64,000 nucleotides of DNA from Gammaproteobacteria bacterium. Lineage in GTDB: Bacteria > Pseudomonadota > Gammaproteobacteria > Pseudomonadales > UBA5518. Shown in pieces: positions 26,289 through 35,654 of this stretch. A program made the position numbers and the translations under genes. The DNA is taken from contig JADIYI010000008.1 in NCBI GenBank assembly GCA_016705365.1, positions 992,001 to 1,056,000 on the forward strand, read 5' to 3'. Within the stretch, counting starts at the first letter, position 1; every line of letters begins with the position of its first letter. A model generated the notes under the pieces. The model was not told the origin of the DNA. It searched no databases and worked only from the letters and a program-made list of their open reading frames with translations.

Positions 26289-28058
26289 ATGAGCAATGTC
26301 CCTGCCGCGTCAGCGCAACCGGAACCCGGTCGCCTCCGGCGCCCGGTCGGGCCCGATGTCTCCGGCTGGAGGCGCTGGCTGCCGGGCCTGCAGATGCTCG
26401 CGCGCTACGAGCGCGCATGGCTGGCGCGTGACCTGGTGGCGGGATTGGTGCTGACCACGATGCTGGTGCCGGTCGGAATCGCTTATGCCGTGGCATCGGG
26501 CGTGCCGGGAATCTACGGACTGTACGCCACCATCGTGCCGCTGCTCGCCTACGCGCTGTTCGGCCCCAGTCGCATCCTGGTGCTGGGGCCGGATTCGGCG
26601 CTGGCAGCCGTGATCCTCGCTGTTTTGCTGCCACTTGCGGCAGGCGACGCGATGCGGGCGGTCGCGTTGGCCGGCATGATGGCGCTGGTGTCGGGCCTGG
26701 TGTGCGTGGCCGCGGGACTGGCGCGCCTCGGTTTCATCACCGAGCTGCTGTCGAAGCCCATCCGCTACGGCTACATGAACGGCATTGCGCTCACGGTGCT
26801 GATCAGCCAGTTGCCGAAGCTGTTCGGGACCTCGATTGACAGCGTCGGGCCGTTGCTCGACCTGTGGCATACCGGGGAAGCGGTGCTGAATGGTGCGGCC
26901 AACTGGACGACGTTCGCCATCGGTGCCGGCACGCTGGCGGTGATCTTCGTGCTCAAGCCGTGGCCGCGCATCCCGGGCATGCTGCTCGCCGTGGTGGCGG
27001 CAACGGTCGCGGTTGGCCTGTTCGACCTCGGGGATGTACCAGGCGTAAAAGTGCTCGGCGCGCTTCCGCAGGGTCTGCCCTCGTTTGCGCTGCCGTTGAT
27101 CGGGCTGGCCGATCTCGGCGCCGTGGTGATCGGCGGCTGTGCGGTGGCGCTGGTGTCATTCGCCGACACCAGTGTGCTGTCGCGCACCTACGCGGCGAGG
27201 ACGGGCAGCTATGTCGATCCCAACCAGGAGATGATCGGCCTGGGCGCCGCCAACCTGGCGGCCGGGTTGTTCCAGGGCTTCCCCGTCAGCAGCAGTTCCT
27301 CGCGCACTCCGGTGGCCGAGGCGGCGGGCGCGAAGACGCAACTCACCGGCGTGGTCGGTGCGGTGGCCGTGGCCCTGCTGCTGGTGTTCGCGCCCGATCT
27401 TCTGCGCAACCTGCCTACCAGCGCGCTGGCGGCCGTGGTGATCGCCTCCGCCATCGGGCTGTTCGAGTTCGCCGACCTGCGGCGCATCTTCCGTATCCAG
27501 CGCTGGGAGTTCTGGCTGTCCATCGGCTGTTTCGTCGGCGTGGCCGTGCTCGGCGCGATTCCCGGCATCGGAATGGCTGTCGTCGCCGCGGTCATCGAGT
27601 TCCTCTGGGATGGCTGGCGCCCGCATTCCGCCGTGCTGGGCCGGGTGGATGGTGTCCGCGGCTTCCACGACATCAAGCGCTATCCCGCGGCGCGCCTGGT
27701 GCCGGGCATGGTTCTGTTTCGCTGGGATGCGCCGCTCTTCTTCGCCAACGCCGAACTGTTTCAGGAGAGCGTGCTGCGGGCCGTGGCCGACTCGCCGACG
27801 CCGGTGCGTCGCGTCATCGTCGCGGCCGAGCCGGTCACCAGCGTGGACGTGACCTCGGCCGACATTCTCACCGAGCTCGAGCGCACCTTGCGTGAATCCG
27901 GCATCGAGCTGCACTTCGCCGAAATGAAGGATCCGGTCAAGGACAAGCTGAAGCGCTTCGAGTTGCTGGAGCATTTCGGCCCGGAGGTCTTCCATCCGAC
28001 CGTGGGTGCCGCGGTCGACGATTACCTCGCGGACCATGCCGTGGACTGGCAGAAGTGA
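26289..28058 (+). CDS. SulP family anion transporter with STAS domain
   Basis: A 589-residue secondary transporter of the SulP (SLC26) family. About 11-12 hydrophobic helices fill residues 40-430, with the family signatures MLVPVGIAYAVASGVPGIYGLYA, GPDSALAA and SVSSSSSRTPVAEAAGAKTQ in slightly varied form. The C-terminal STAS domain (residues ~450-570) includes LFFANAELF and AAEPVTSVDVTSAD. The substrate could be sulfate, bicarbonate or a dicarboxylate. ATG 26289 follows the usual short cytoplasmic N-terminus. Its stop overlaps the next gene by four bases, suggesting functional linkage. Confidence 0.92.
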   Translation: MSNVPAASAQPEPGRLRRPVGPDVSGWRRWLPGLQMLARYERAWLARDLVAGLVLTTMLVPVGIAYAVASGVPGIYGLYATIVPLLAYALFGPSRILVLGPDSALAAVILAVLLPLAAGDAMRAVALAGMMALVSGLVCVAAGLARLGFITELLSKPIRYGYMNGIALTVLISQLPKLFGTSIDSVGPLLDLWHTGEAVLNGAANWTTFAIGAGTLAVIFVLKPWPRIPGMLLAVVAATVAVGLFDLGDVPGVKVLGALPQGLPSFALPLIGLADLGAVVIGGCAVALVSFADTSVLSRTYAARTGSYVDPNQEMIGLGAANLAAGLFQGFPVSSSSSRTPVAEAAGAKTQLTGVVGAVAVALLLVFAPDLLRNLPTSALAAVVIASAIGLFEFADLRRIFRIQRWEFWLSIGCFVGVAVLGAIPGIGMAVVAAVIEFLWDGWRPHSAVLGRVDGVRGFHDIKRYPAARLVPGMVLFRWDAPLFFANAELFQESVLRAVADSPTPVRRVIVAAEPVTSVDVTSADILTELERTLRESGIELHFAEMKDPVKDKLKRFELLEHFGPEVFHPTVGAAVDDYLADHAVDWQK

Positions 28059-28798
28059 ATGTGATCTCGAGCGCTGATGCGCCGGGCGGTGCGCCCGGCG
28101 ATGCTGCCGCGGTGCTCGCCTTCGTGGAGCGCTCGCCCGCAGCGGTCGCGCGGCACGATCGCGCTGCCTGGATAGCGCTGTTTGCCGCGGATTGTGTCAT
28201 CGAGGATCCGGTCGGGTCGCGGCCACACATTGCCGGCGACCGGCGCGTGATCGAACGTTTTTACGACACCTTCATCGAACCCAATATCATCGAGTTCCGG
28301 CACGGGCGCGACTATGTGGCGGGCCTGCAGGTGCTGCGTGACCTGTCGCTCGAGATACGCATGGCGCCCCGCGTGGTGATCCGGGTACCGATGTATCTGG
28401 TCTACGAACTGTGCCGGGAAGGTGGTGAACTGCGCATCCGCCGGCTCGCCGCGCACTGGGAGCTGCGCCCCATGCTGATGCAATTGCTGCGCTGCGGCAT
28501 CCGCGGCTTGCCGCCGGCGCTGGCCCTCGGCTGGCGCATGATCAGGCTGCAGGGACCCGGCGGCACGCTCGGTTTCATGCGTGCCTGGCGCAGCGTCGGC
28601 ACGGCGGGCAAAAGCGCAGTGATCGCCGCGCTGACACGCGAGGATCCGCCGCTGCATCCCGTTGCCGACGCCAAGGTCATCGCGGCCGGCAACCACGTGA
28701 CGCTGCGCATCGGTGGCACCGGGGTGGAGGGTGTTTTCCAGGCAACGAAACAGGGCGCCTCACTGACGGAGCGACACTGCTGGACGCGAGTCGCATAG
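28055..28798 (+). CDS. NTF2-like (SnoaL-type) protein
   Basis: A 247-residue protein whose first ~140 residues match the nuclear transport factor 2/ketosteroid isomerase fold: DRAAWIALFAADCVIEDPVGS and VIERFYDTFIEPN. The rest is a helical extension not typical of the family. No catalytic role can be assigned. GTG at 28055 overlaps the SulP stop (GTGA), so it is translationally coupled to the transporter. Confidence 0.7.
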   Translation: MNVISSADAPGGAPGDAAAVLAFVERSPAAVARHDRAAWIALFAADCVIEDPVGSRPHIAGDRRVIERFYDTFIEPNIIEFRHGRDYVAGLQVLRDLSLEIRMAPRVVIRVPMYLVYELCREGGELRIRRLAAHWELRPMLMQLLRCGIRGLPPALALGWRMIRLQGPGGTLGFMRAWRSVGTAGKSAVIAALTREDPPLHPVADAKVIAAGNHVTLRIGGTGVEGVFQATKQGASLTERHCWTRVA

Positions 28799-28808
28799 AC
28801 CGGCTCGC

Positions 28809-29351
28809 CTACGCCGCTTCTTCCCCGGTTTCCGCAACGGTCTCCACAGCCGGCAGTTTGCTTTCCAGTTCCTGCACCTTGCGTTGCAGATCGGCATTTT
28901 CCGCCTTGGCCCTGGCCTGGGATTTTTGCAGCAGCTCGTTTGCAGCGGTCAGCTCGGCCTGTTTCTTCTTGTTCGCATCCAGGTTCTTCTTCATCCGCAC
29001 GGGGTCGTACTGCGTCAGCACCTTGAGCTGCTCGCGCGCCTCGCCCAGATCCTTTTGCAGGGCCTTGGTGCGCTTCTTCAGGGTGCTCGCTTCCTCCTGC
29101 AGATTCTCGCTGCGGTTGCTCAGTTCGCGGTTGAGTTGCTCGGTGTGCTGGTTGGCCGTGGCCTTGCCGGACAGTTCTGCAATGGTCTCTAGCTGTCGGT
29201 CGATTGTCGCCTGCATCTGCTGGCGCAGCGCGGCGAGTTCCTGCTGGCAACGCGCCAGGTCGGCGTTTCTGGCCTCGAGTTTCTCCTGAAACTCACCGCG
29301 GACTTTGTCTTCGACTTCCAGATATTGTTCAAGTTTTCTGGCTGTAAGCAT
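28809..29351 (-). CDS. Coiled-coil protein of unknown function
   Basis: A 180-residue protein that is almost wholly a coiled coil from residue ~5 to 165 (ALRQQMQATIDRQLETIAEL; KKRTKALQKDLGEAREQL). It is rich in Glu, Lys, Gln and Ala, with no signal peptide. It could be structural or a partner in a cell-organisation complex; I recognise no named family. ATG at 29351 is chosen because upstream codons read into the repeated region. It is the last chromosomal-looking gene before the accessory block. Confidence 0.7.
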   Translation of the reverse strand: MLTARKLEQYLEVEDKVRGEFQEKLEARNADLARCQQELAALRQQMQATIDRQLETIAELSGKATANQHTEQLNRELSNRSENLQEEASTLKKRTKALQKDLGEAREQLKVLTQYDPVRMKKNLDANKKKQAELTAANELLQKSQARAKAENADLQRKVQELESKLPAVETVAETGEEAA

Positions 29352-29421
29352 GATGTTTGTACTTGTACTCCATGGGTTGGGCGGTCGGTATAACCGCAAC
29401 TGTGTGATTGCTGTCGTGAAC

Positions 29422-29468
29422 TGGCGGGCCCACCAGGACTTGAGCCTGGGACCTGCCGTTCACGAGTC
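29422..29468 (-). repeat. tRNA 3'-end fragment, copy 1 (degenerate)
   Basis: Minus-strand sequence matching a tRNA from the anticodon loop to CCA: a T-arm like CCAGG-TTCAAGT-CCTGG and an acceptor end of TGGGCCC-A-CCA, here with a few changes. The anticodon loop reads CTCGTGA, against CTCATAA in copy 4. The 5' half of the tRNA is absent, so it is not a working gene. It marks the left edge of the mosaic block. Confidence 0.7.
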
Positions 29469-29577
29469 GCTCGAAAATGACCGGCTCGGACTCGAAAGCC
29501 GGCGAATTGTAACGGGTTTTTCCGGCAGGATCGCCCCCAAACACCGAAATCCGATCGAATACCGAACTCTCCGGCGG
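29469..29577. repeat. Flanking direct repeat, partner of 41300-41401
   Basis: Sequence following tRNA fragment copy 1 is clearly related to that after copy 4: AAAATGACC, CTCGAAAGCCGG, a GTAACG-GTTTTT segment and ACCGAAATCCGA in the same order. Homology past the tRNA portion shows that copies 1 and 4 share a common junction, not just the same att core. Confidence 0.65.
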
Positions 29578-29639
29578 CCGCAGGCCCGTAATGCCCGCTC
29601 GAAATCCGAAAAATCGCATCGGCGAGTCTTGCGTCTCCC

Positions 29640-30041
29640 AGCAAGTCATGCCATTGCCCGGCTCAAGCGGGAGCTGATCTCCAAGGGCGAAGCCACTGAA
29701 CTGTTCGGGCAGTTGCGGGGCGAGGGGCTGGCATCGAGCATCGCCACCATCGAGCAGGGCTTCGGCGACGAGTTGTTCTATCCCAACGTTGCCAGCCGGG
29801 CGGCGCATCTGCTGTATTTCATCATCAAGAATCACCCGCTGGCCGACGGCAACAAGCGCACCGGCTGTGGTATCTGCGTCTGAACCAGTACCTGCTGGCC
29901 CGGCCGGTGGAGCGCCTGATCAACGACAACACGCTGGTGGCGCTGGCGCTGTTGGTGGCCGAGAGCAAGCCGGAACAGAAGGAATTGATGGTGAAGCTGG
30001 TCGAACACTTCGTGCTGTTGAAAAAGGCCGATGCGGCATGA
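29640..30041 (+). pseudogene. Broken Fic/Doc-family gene (RhuM/Fic-type), C-terminal part
   Basis: The Fic signature HPLADGNKRTG is intact, preceded by AAHLLYFIIKN as in virulence-associated Fic/DOC proteins. The frame then stops at 29881, while homologous sequence (LRLNQYLLARPVERLINDN to KLVEHFVLLKK) continues in another frame to 30041. The N-terminal two-thirds of the usual protein are missing upstream of about 29640. The gene is therefore truncated and frameshifted and cannot AMPylate or phosphorylate a target. Confidence 0.75.
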
Positions 30042-30197
30042 CGCGACACCATCAGCCCCCTGCACTGTCACGCCCGCGATCATCAACCAGGTGGCACGCT
30101 TCGCCGTCATCCTCGACGGCAAGCGAGTCATTGCGCGGAGCTTTCATTCAAACCGAAATCCGAGCGCAAACCGAATCTGGGCGGTCTCGGCCGGCCC

Positions 30198-31130
30198 TCA
30201 CAAGGCGAACGCGCCCGCAAGCACTCCGCGCAAGGCCGTATACATCGCCCATAGAAGAAACAGCGGAATGAGCAATGTCTGGAGCACGAACACGACCATG
30301 AGATGAATGATGTGGTCGGTGGCCTTGCTGGCCTGCTCCTTCAATTGTTCGATGTAGTTGCGGGGGTCGAGCTTTGATGCGATCGCGGTGACGTCATTGA
30401 CGTTATCCCGTATGGTGCGAATCATGCTATCCAAAAAGCCGGGTTGCGGCTGTTCCCGAGTTGCTTGTGCCTCCGCCGGCGCAGGGGTGGGCGGTGCAGG
30501 CACTGTTTCGGGCTGCGTGGTAGTCTCTCCGGCAGCTTGCTCTCGAAAATCCATGGTGGTCTTGTTCATCGCATCGGTTGAACCTTCGAGAACAACGCTG
30601 CTCTGCTCGTACTCCGGTGCAAGAAACCGCTGGTAGATGCCGTCAGTTGCCAAGGTCACAACGGGAATCGCGAAGCGGACCATCAGCATCAGAATCAACG
30701 TGACATCGAGCCAGCGATAACGCTGCTTCGCCATCAGGTAGCAAGCAGTCCACGCAGCAACAACGCCCGTCAACAGCCACTTGACCAGCGCATCCTGGCC
30801 GATCATCAACAGCACCTTCTGGATACCGAACGCTACGGACGCGAGCAGCATCAGGTTCGAGAACGATTCCACCAGGTCATTCACGGGGTCCAGAACCTCA
30901 CCGACGCTGAAGGTGATATGGGCGCCGAAGCCGGCAGAGAACTCTGTACCTTGAGCGAGAGATATCGCTGCATTCAACGCCCGAGCACCAGCGAAACTCA
31001 CCAGCGCCCGTTTCATGCCGGCGTCGACCTGGCTCATTGCGGGAGCATCAAAGCTGGTAGTCCATGTGGCGAGCGTGACCAAAAGCAGGAGCACGGTTGC
31101 CAGGATGCGTTTGCCGAGAGTTGCTCGCAT
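30198..31130 (-). CDS. Membrane protein of unknown function
   Basis: A 310-residue membrane protein. Hydrophobic helices are at residues ~10-30, 90-115, 120-140, 150-175 and 275-300, with a central soluble Gln/Pro/Thr-rich stretch (PETVPAPPTPAPAEAQ). The segments GARALNAAISLAQGTE and GEVLDPVNDLVESFSNLML occur in an uncharacterised proteobacterial family. ATG at 31130 gives a classic positively charged signal-anchor start. No function can be assigned. Confidence 0.65.
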   Translation of the reverse strand: MRATLGKRILATVLLLLVTLATWTTSFDAPAMSQVDAGMKRALVSFAGARALNAAISLAQGTEFSAGFGAHITFSVGEVLDPVNDLVESFSNLMLLASVAFGIQKVLLMIGQDALVKWLLTGVVAAWTACYLMAKQRYRWLDVTLILMLMVRFAIPVVTLATDGIYQRFLAPEYEQSSVVLEGSTDAMNKTTMDFREQAAGETTTQPETVPAPPTPAPAEAQATREQPQPGFLDSMIRTIRDNVNDVTAIASKLDPRNYIEQLKEQASKATDHIIHLMVVFVLQTLLIPLFLLWAMYTALRGVLAGAFAL

Positions 31131-31412
31131 GGGATTGCTCCGATGGAAGTATCGTTGTTTGAGGGCTCGACTGCTGCTGGCTTGCGAAGCAGGTCCGTCG
31201 GCGCATTTAAGCACCCACAGCCCGCTTCATCTATAGATCGGCAGCGCACACGCCGGAACCCCCCGGCCCTCATCGAAACATCAAAAAAGCCGGCGTTTCG
31301 CTACTCAAAGGAAGGGGCGTCGCGGTCTAAAGGTTTGGTGATCAGTCTTGCCATGCTTCCGTGGTCGGCAGAAAATTCGTCTTACAGTTGGTCTTGCAGA
31401 GGCGGTTTCGCC

Positions 31413-31682
31413 ATGTCCATCGCCACCATCACGCTTTCCAGCAAGGGGCAGGTCGTGATTCCGAAGGAGATCCGGGACGAATTGCATTGGGAAGCCGGCA
31501 CCGAGTTGACGCTGGTGTCGAGTGCGTCCGGCGTCACACTCAAGGCCACGCCGAAGAAGACTGGCCGCATCCTCGCCGATCTGATCGGCATGCTCGAGCA
31601 CGACGGCCCGCCGGTCTCCACCGAGGAACTGAGCAAACCGGTGGAACTCAGCGATGAGGAATGCTCGGAATATCGGAATTGA
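31413..31682 (+). CDS. AbrB/SpoVT-type antitoxin (VapB-like)
   Basis: An 89-residue swapped-hairpin DNA-binding antitoxin: ATITLSSKGQVVIPKEIRDEL is the diagnostic N-terminal motif. The C-terminal half should wrap a PIN-domain toxin. Its stop overlaps the start of a PIN-domain frame by two or three bases, the usual operon form, but that partner is truncated. The antitoxin may now be an orphan able to repress related operons. Confidence 0.85.
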   Translation: MSIATITLSSKGQVVIPKEIRDELHWEAGTELTLVSSASGVTLKATPKKTGRILADLIGMLEHDGPPVSTEELSKPVELSDEECSEYRN

Positions 31683-31915
31683 TTGCCTTCGATACCAATC
31701 TGCTGGTGCGTGCGCTGGTTGCCGATAACGATGATCAAGTGGCCGGGCTTTCGCACCGTGCCTGGCTTGCCCGTGCCGCATCGCACGCCGGTCCGGGGTC
31801 TGTTCAACGTGGGAGACGCAAGCTGTCCGCGCGGCTTTGCCGGCTCGATGGGAGCAGCGCACTGTGCGATGCTGGTGCGGGACGACCTGCGCAAAGCGGT
31901 GTGAGGTGCCGGTAG
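31679..31915 (+). pseudogene. Truncated PIN-domain toxin (VapC-like)
   Basis: TTG at 31679 begins LIAFDTNLLVRALVADNDDQ, the first strand and catalytic Asp of a PIN ribonuclease. After about 25 residues homology stops: the following codons are Arg/Ser/Gly-rich and unlike PIN domains, and the other acidic residues never appear. The gene is thus a 5' fragment cut off before the oligopeptidase gene. Confidence 0.75.
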
Positions 31916-31927
31916 TGGCCCTTCCCC

Positions 31928-34096
31928 TCAGTCGCGAATACCCGCCTGGTCGAGAATGAAGGCATGGATTTCGGCGATGTCGGCGTACTGCTGATACCGC
32001 CCCGACTTGCCACCGTGACCCGCTGCCATGCTCGTGCGCAAGAGCAACGGCCGGGAGTCCGTCTTCAGCGCGCGCAGCCTGGCCACCCACTTGGCGGGCT
32101 CGTAGTACTGCACCTGGCTGTCCCGGAGGCTGGCAGTGACCAGCATGGCCGGGTAGTCCTGGCGCGACACGTTGTCATAGGGCGAGTAGGCGAGGATGCA
32201 GTCGTAGTAGGCCTTCTGCGCGGGGTTGCCCCATTCGTCGAACTCGTTCGTCGTCAGCGGGATGCTCGTGTCGAGCATCGTCGTGACGGCGTCCACGAAC
32301 GGCACCTCGGCAATGATCCCCCGGTAGTCCCGTGGCGCCTGATTTGCAATAGCGCCCATGAGCAGACCGCCGGCACTCACGCCGTTGGCGAAGACCCGTT
32401 TCGGATCGGCATAGCGCTCCTTTACCAGGAATCGCGTGACGTCGACGAAATCGCTGAAGGTGTTCTGCTTGTTCAGCAGCTTGCCGTCCTCGTACCACCC
32501 ACGCCCGAGCTCCTGCCCGCCGCGAACGTGCGCAATCGCGAACACGAAGCCGCGATCGAGCAGCGACAGGGCCTCGAGCTGAAACCACGGGTCCGTCGAC
32601 GATCCGTAGGAACCATAGGCGTATTGCAGCAGTGGTGCCGTGCCGTCGCGTTTCACGCCCCGCCGATAGACCAGTGAAACGGGAACCTTCGTGCCATCGC
32701 GCGCCGTGGCCCAGAGAAATTCCGTCGCATACTCTGCCGGATCGAATTTGCCCAGCACCGCTTCGCGCTTGAGCAAGGTTCGCTCACCCGTGCGCGCATT
32801 GAAGTCGAACGTCGACGGCGGCGTGGCGAGGGACTCATAGGTGTAGCGCACGAGGTCCGTGTCGACCTCGTGGTTGGCGCCCAATGAAAACGTATAGGTC
32901 GGATCGTCTGCCGCAATGAACGAGTCCTTCCCGCCCGACCACGGCCGGATGCGGATCTTGCCAAGGCCGCCCGAACGTTCGCCTACGGCCACGAAGTGCT
33001 TGAACACCGCAAAGTCGCCGACGAACGCGTCGTCGCGATGCGGGAGCAATTCCTGCCACTTCGCGCGATCACTTTCGTTGCCGTCCTTCGCCTCCATCAG
33101 CCGGAAGTTCCGGGCGTTCCAGTTGGTGCGAATGATCCAGCGCCCGTCGAGGTGATCGGCCCGGTACTCGTGGTCCCGTTCGCGCGGCAGGAACAGCTGG
33201 AATGGTTGCCCGGCGCTCGCCGCGTCGGCGATGCGCATCTCCGACGCCACGGTGCTTTCGGCGTAAATGACGATGTAGCGGCGGTCGGAGGTCTTGTAGA
33301 CATAGGTGTAGAAGCTGGGGTCGTCCTGCTCGTACACGACGGGATCTGACTTGGGGTCCGTTCCCAGGTCGTGCCTGCGCACCTCGAGACCGAGGAGCGT
33401 CACCGGGTCCTTTTCGATGTAGAACACGGCGCGACTGTCCGCCGTCCAAGCCAGCTCCGGCTCGACGTTGTCGATGCGATCGGCGAGGAGTCTGCCATCG
33501 ACGAGACTCTTGAACCGGAGGGTGTGCTGCCGTCGGCCGGTGGTGTCCTCGGTGTACGCCAGCAACCTGTTGTCGGGTGCGACCTCCCGGCTGGCCACGT
33601 GATAGAACTCCTTGCCCACGGCCAGCTTCGGCACGTCGAGCAGGACTTGTTCAGGTGCCGCCAGGGACTGCTCGCGTCGCGCATAGACGGGGTATTCCTG
33701 GCCGGTCTCGAACCGGCTGTAGTACCACCAGCCGTTGTCCCGATACGGGACACTCGAATCGTCTTGCTTGATGCGCCCGATGATCTCGTCGTAGATCCTG
33801 GCCTTCAACGGTGCGATGTGTGCCAGCATCGCATCCGCGTAGGCGTTCTCTGCGTTCAGGTAGGCGAGCACGTCCGGGTTCTTGCGTGAGTCGTCACGCA
33901 ACCAGTAGTAGTTGTCGACGCGACTGCCATTGGCGGAATCGACGGCGTGCGGCTTGACCATGGCGATCGGCGGTGCGGCGACTCCGCGCGCCGACAGGCT
34001 ACCGTCGGCCGCAGCGATACCCTGGGTGCAGAGGAACGACGCGGCGAACAGCGCGCCGATCGCACGTTGATGCAGTCGCAACCAGAAATCACTCAT
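31928..34096 (-). CDS. S9 family peptidase, oligopeptidase B-like, exported
   Basis: A 722-residue serine peptidase of the prolyl oligopeptidase family. A signal peptide (residues 1-30, ending GIAAADG) is unusual, since E. coli oligopeptidase B is cytosolic. A beta-propeller occupies roughly residues 80-440 (YYWLRDDSRKNPDVLAYLNAEN at its start). The catalytic domain has Ser in NGVSAGGLLMG, Asp in TASLRDSQV and His in MAAGHGGKSGR. The conserved GRGWYEDGKLLNKQNTF stretch places it with oligopeptidase B. It probably cleaves short peptides after basic residues in the periplasm. Confidence 0.9.
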   Translation of the reverse strand: MSDFWLRLHQRAIGALFAASFLCTQGIAAADGSLSARGVAAPPIAMVKPHAVDSANGSRVDNYYWLRDDSRKNPDVLAYLNAENAYADAMLAHIAPLKARIYDEIIGRIKQDDSSVPYRDNGWWYYSRFETGQEYPVYARREQSLAAPEQVLLDVPKLAVGKEFYHVASREVAPDNRLLAYTEDTTGRRQHTLRFKSLVDGRLLADRIDNVEPELAWTADSRAVFYIEKDPVTLLGLEVRRHDLGTDPKSDPVVYEQDDPSFYTYVYKTSDRRYIVIYAESTVASEMRIADAASAGQPFQLFLPRERDHEYRADHLDGRWIIRTNWNARNFRLMEAKDGNESDRAKWQELLPHRDDAFVGDFAVFKHFVAVGERSGGLGKIRIRPWSGGKDSFIAADDPTYTFSLGANHEVDTDLVRYTYESLATPPSTFDFNARTGERTLLKREAVLGKFDPAEYATEFLWATARDGTKVPVSLVYRRGVKRDGTAPLLQYAYGSYGSSTDPWFQLEALSLLDRGFVFAIAHVRGGQELGRGWYEDGKLLNKQNTFSDFVDVTRFLVKERYADPKRVFANGVSAGGLLMGAIANQAPRDYRGIIAEVPFVDAVTTMLDTSIPLTTNEFDEWGNPAQKAYYDCILAYSPYDNVSRQDYPAMLVTASLRDSQVQYYEPAKWVARLRALKTDSRPLLLRTSMAAGHGGKSGRYQQYADIAEIHAFILDQAGIRD

Positions 34097-34317
34097 GTCG
34101 ACCCCCGCTCAATGAATGGCTGGGCCACCTGGCCCGCGCTTGTGACTACGGCAACTACGGACGCGGATTATAAAAGGCCTGCTCGCAATGCATCACTCCG
34201 CTCCCGGACAAAACCGGCAGCATTACGCAAGTTGCAATCGGTAACACCCATGAACGTCCTATTCTTTCACTGTATCAGTCAGTTACATACGGTCCGTCGT
34301 GGAATCTCCGGACAGTA

Positions 34318-34509
34318 GTGAGCATCCGAATCATTTCCGTCAGGCGGGCGCGGTGGGTCAATGCCGATTTTCCGGAGTGGATGATCGCTTCGTTGGATCG
34401 CGAAGCCGCGAGGTCGGGCGTGACGCGTCAATCCGTCATCAAGGTCTGGCTGGCCGAACGACTGGATAGCATGACGCAGCGGTTAAATGGTGGGCCCACC
34501 AGGACTTGA
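34318..34509 (+). CDS. CopG/BrnA-type antitoxin, C-terminus formed by tRNA fragment
   Basis: A 63-residue ribbon-helix-helix protein of BrnA type: VNADFPEWMIASLDREA and GVTRQSVIKVWLAERL. The last residues, NGGPTRT, and the stop codon are encoded by tRNA fragment copy 2, so its natural 3' end may have been replaced. No BrnT toxin frame is intact upstream; the 34.1-34.3 kb gap holds nothing recognisable. GTG at 34318 is the start. Confidence 0.7.
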   Translation: MSIRIISVRRARWVNADFPEWMIASLDREAARSGVTRQSVIKVWLAERLDSMTQRLNGGPTRT

Positions 34510-34526
34510 ACCTGGGACCTGCCGAT
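34488..34526 (-). repeat. tRNA 3'-end fragment, copy 2
   Basis: Perfect T-arm and acceptor end (TGGTGGGCCCACCA palindrome at its left side) through ATCGGC on the minus strand. It lacks the anticodon loop and the 5' half. It forms the stop codon of the CopG-like gene and starts the second cargo block. Confidence 0.75.
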
Positions 34527-34566
34527 CGGTGACTTGTGCGCGAACCGATTTCCGCCGCCCTGAGGC

Positions 34567-35505
34567 CTACTGGCGATCAAGATGCCAGCTGACCGTCGTG
34601 CCGCCGCAATGGACGGTGCCGTGCAACTGCGTGTCTTTGCCCCCACCGTTGCCGGCCTCGCAGATGTGCATCATGCCTTCGCTGGCGACGGGCAGGCTAA
34701 GGCCTCGGCAACTCAGCTCGAACGGGTCCGCTACCAGCACGAGCATATGCTGCCCGTCACCGGGCGCGTCGAGTTGCATCTCCCCGTGCAATCGCACACG
34801 GCCCTGGTAGTCGGGGCAGTCGTCCACCGTATAGCTGAGCTCGAGTTCGCCTTGGGTGGCTGTGTAGCTGCCGCTGCCTGGGTGGCTCTCCTTGAGTTCG
34901 ATATGGCCCGTTCCGCTGAAGTGCAGGTTCTCACCCTGGGTGTCGATGCTGACCGTGCCCGCATAGACGCCTTCGGGCGGCGGTGTGGGGCGCTTGGGTT
35001 TCGGTGGATCACACAGGATGCTGGCGAGGCGCTGTGCGATCCCCTCTGTCACGTCGTAGAAGTGATTTTCTGAAATCGAACCGGAGTCCGATCCGATCAC
35101 CCGCCCGGTAGCGGCGTCCCGGGCCTGGATGTTCCAGCTGACCTGTCCCGCGGTGTTGCTGACGGAACCTTCAATGAACACCGTGGGCTGGATGAGCTGG
35201 CCCGGCTTCGCCCGCGTAGCCGGATCGAACCGCGGCGACTGCTGCAACTCAAGCTCCTTCAGTATCTCGTCGCGCCGTCTCCACTCAACCACCGCCATCT
35301 CGCAGGGTTTCCAGGCAGGTGTGTCATTGGCGAGCTGGGCGAGGTCGTTTTCAACCAGTTCCGACAGGCCCCAGCCGTACACGGATTGTGGATCCGGGTC
35401 TGCGAATTCCTTCACAGCCACTGCCGGCCCGGCATTCGCGCAGGTGCACCAGGCGGCGAAGAAGAAGAGCATCAGGGTAGCGGGACCGACGTGATGAACG
35501 TTCAT
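34567..35505 (-). CDS. Exported protein with CsgG-like N-terminal domain
   Basis: A 312-residue protein with a signal peptide (MNVHHVGPATLMLFFFAAWC, cleavage near ANAGP). Residues ~25-160 have the pattern of CsgG/LpoB-type periplasmic domains: VVEWRRRDEILKELELQQS, FDPATRAKPGQLIQPTVFIEGSV, and WNIQARDAATGRVIGSDSG. The C-terminal half is beta-rich with four Cys and no clear match. It might be an envelope-assembly or sensor protein. ATG 35505 is chosen for the signal peptide. Confidence 0.65.
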   Translation of the reverse strand: MNVHHVGPATLMLFFFAAWCTCANAGPAVAVKEFADPDPQSVYGWGLSELVENDLAQLANDTPAWKPCEMAVVEWRRRDEILKELELQQSPRFDPATRAKPGQLIQPTVFIEGSVSNTAGQVSWNIQARDAATGRVIGSDSGSISENHFYDVTEGIAQRLASILCDPPKPKRPTPPPEGVYAGTVSIDTQGENLHFSGTGHIELKESHPGSGSYTATQGELELSYTVDDCPDYQGRVRLHGEMQLDAPGDGQHMLVLVADPFELSCRGLSLPVASEGMMHICEAGNGGGKDTQLHGTVHCGGTTVSWHLDRQ

Positions 35506-35654
35506 GCACACCTGCCGTGAATTTCCGGGAGAGCTTGCTGTGCTCAGTATTGCGTGTTCCGGCCACCCATTGCGGCTCAAGCGGGGCCACCATTGCGGCT
35601 GATGCCGGGCCGGTGTAACGCGATTGCTGGACAATCGTGGATGACAGGAGGGAG

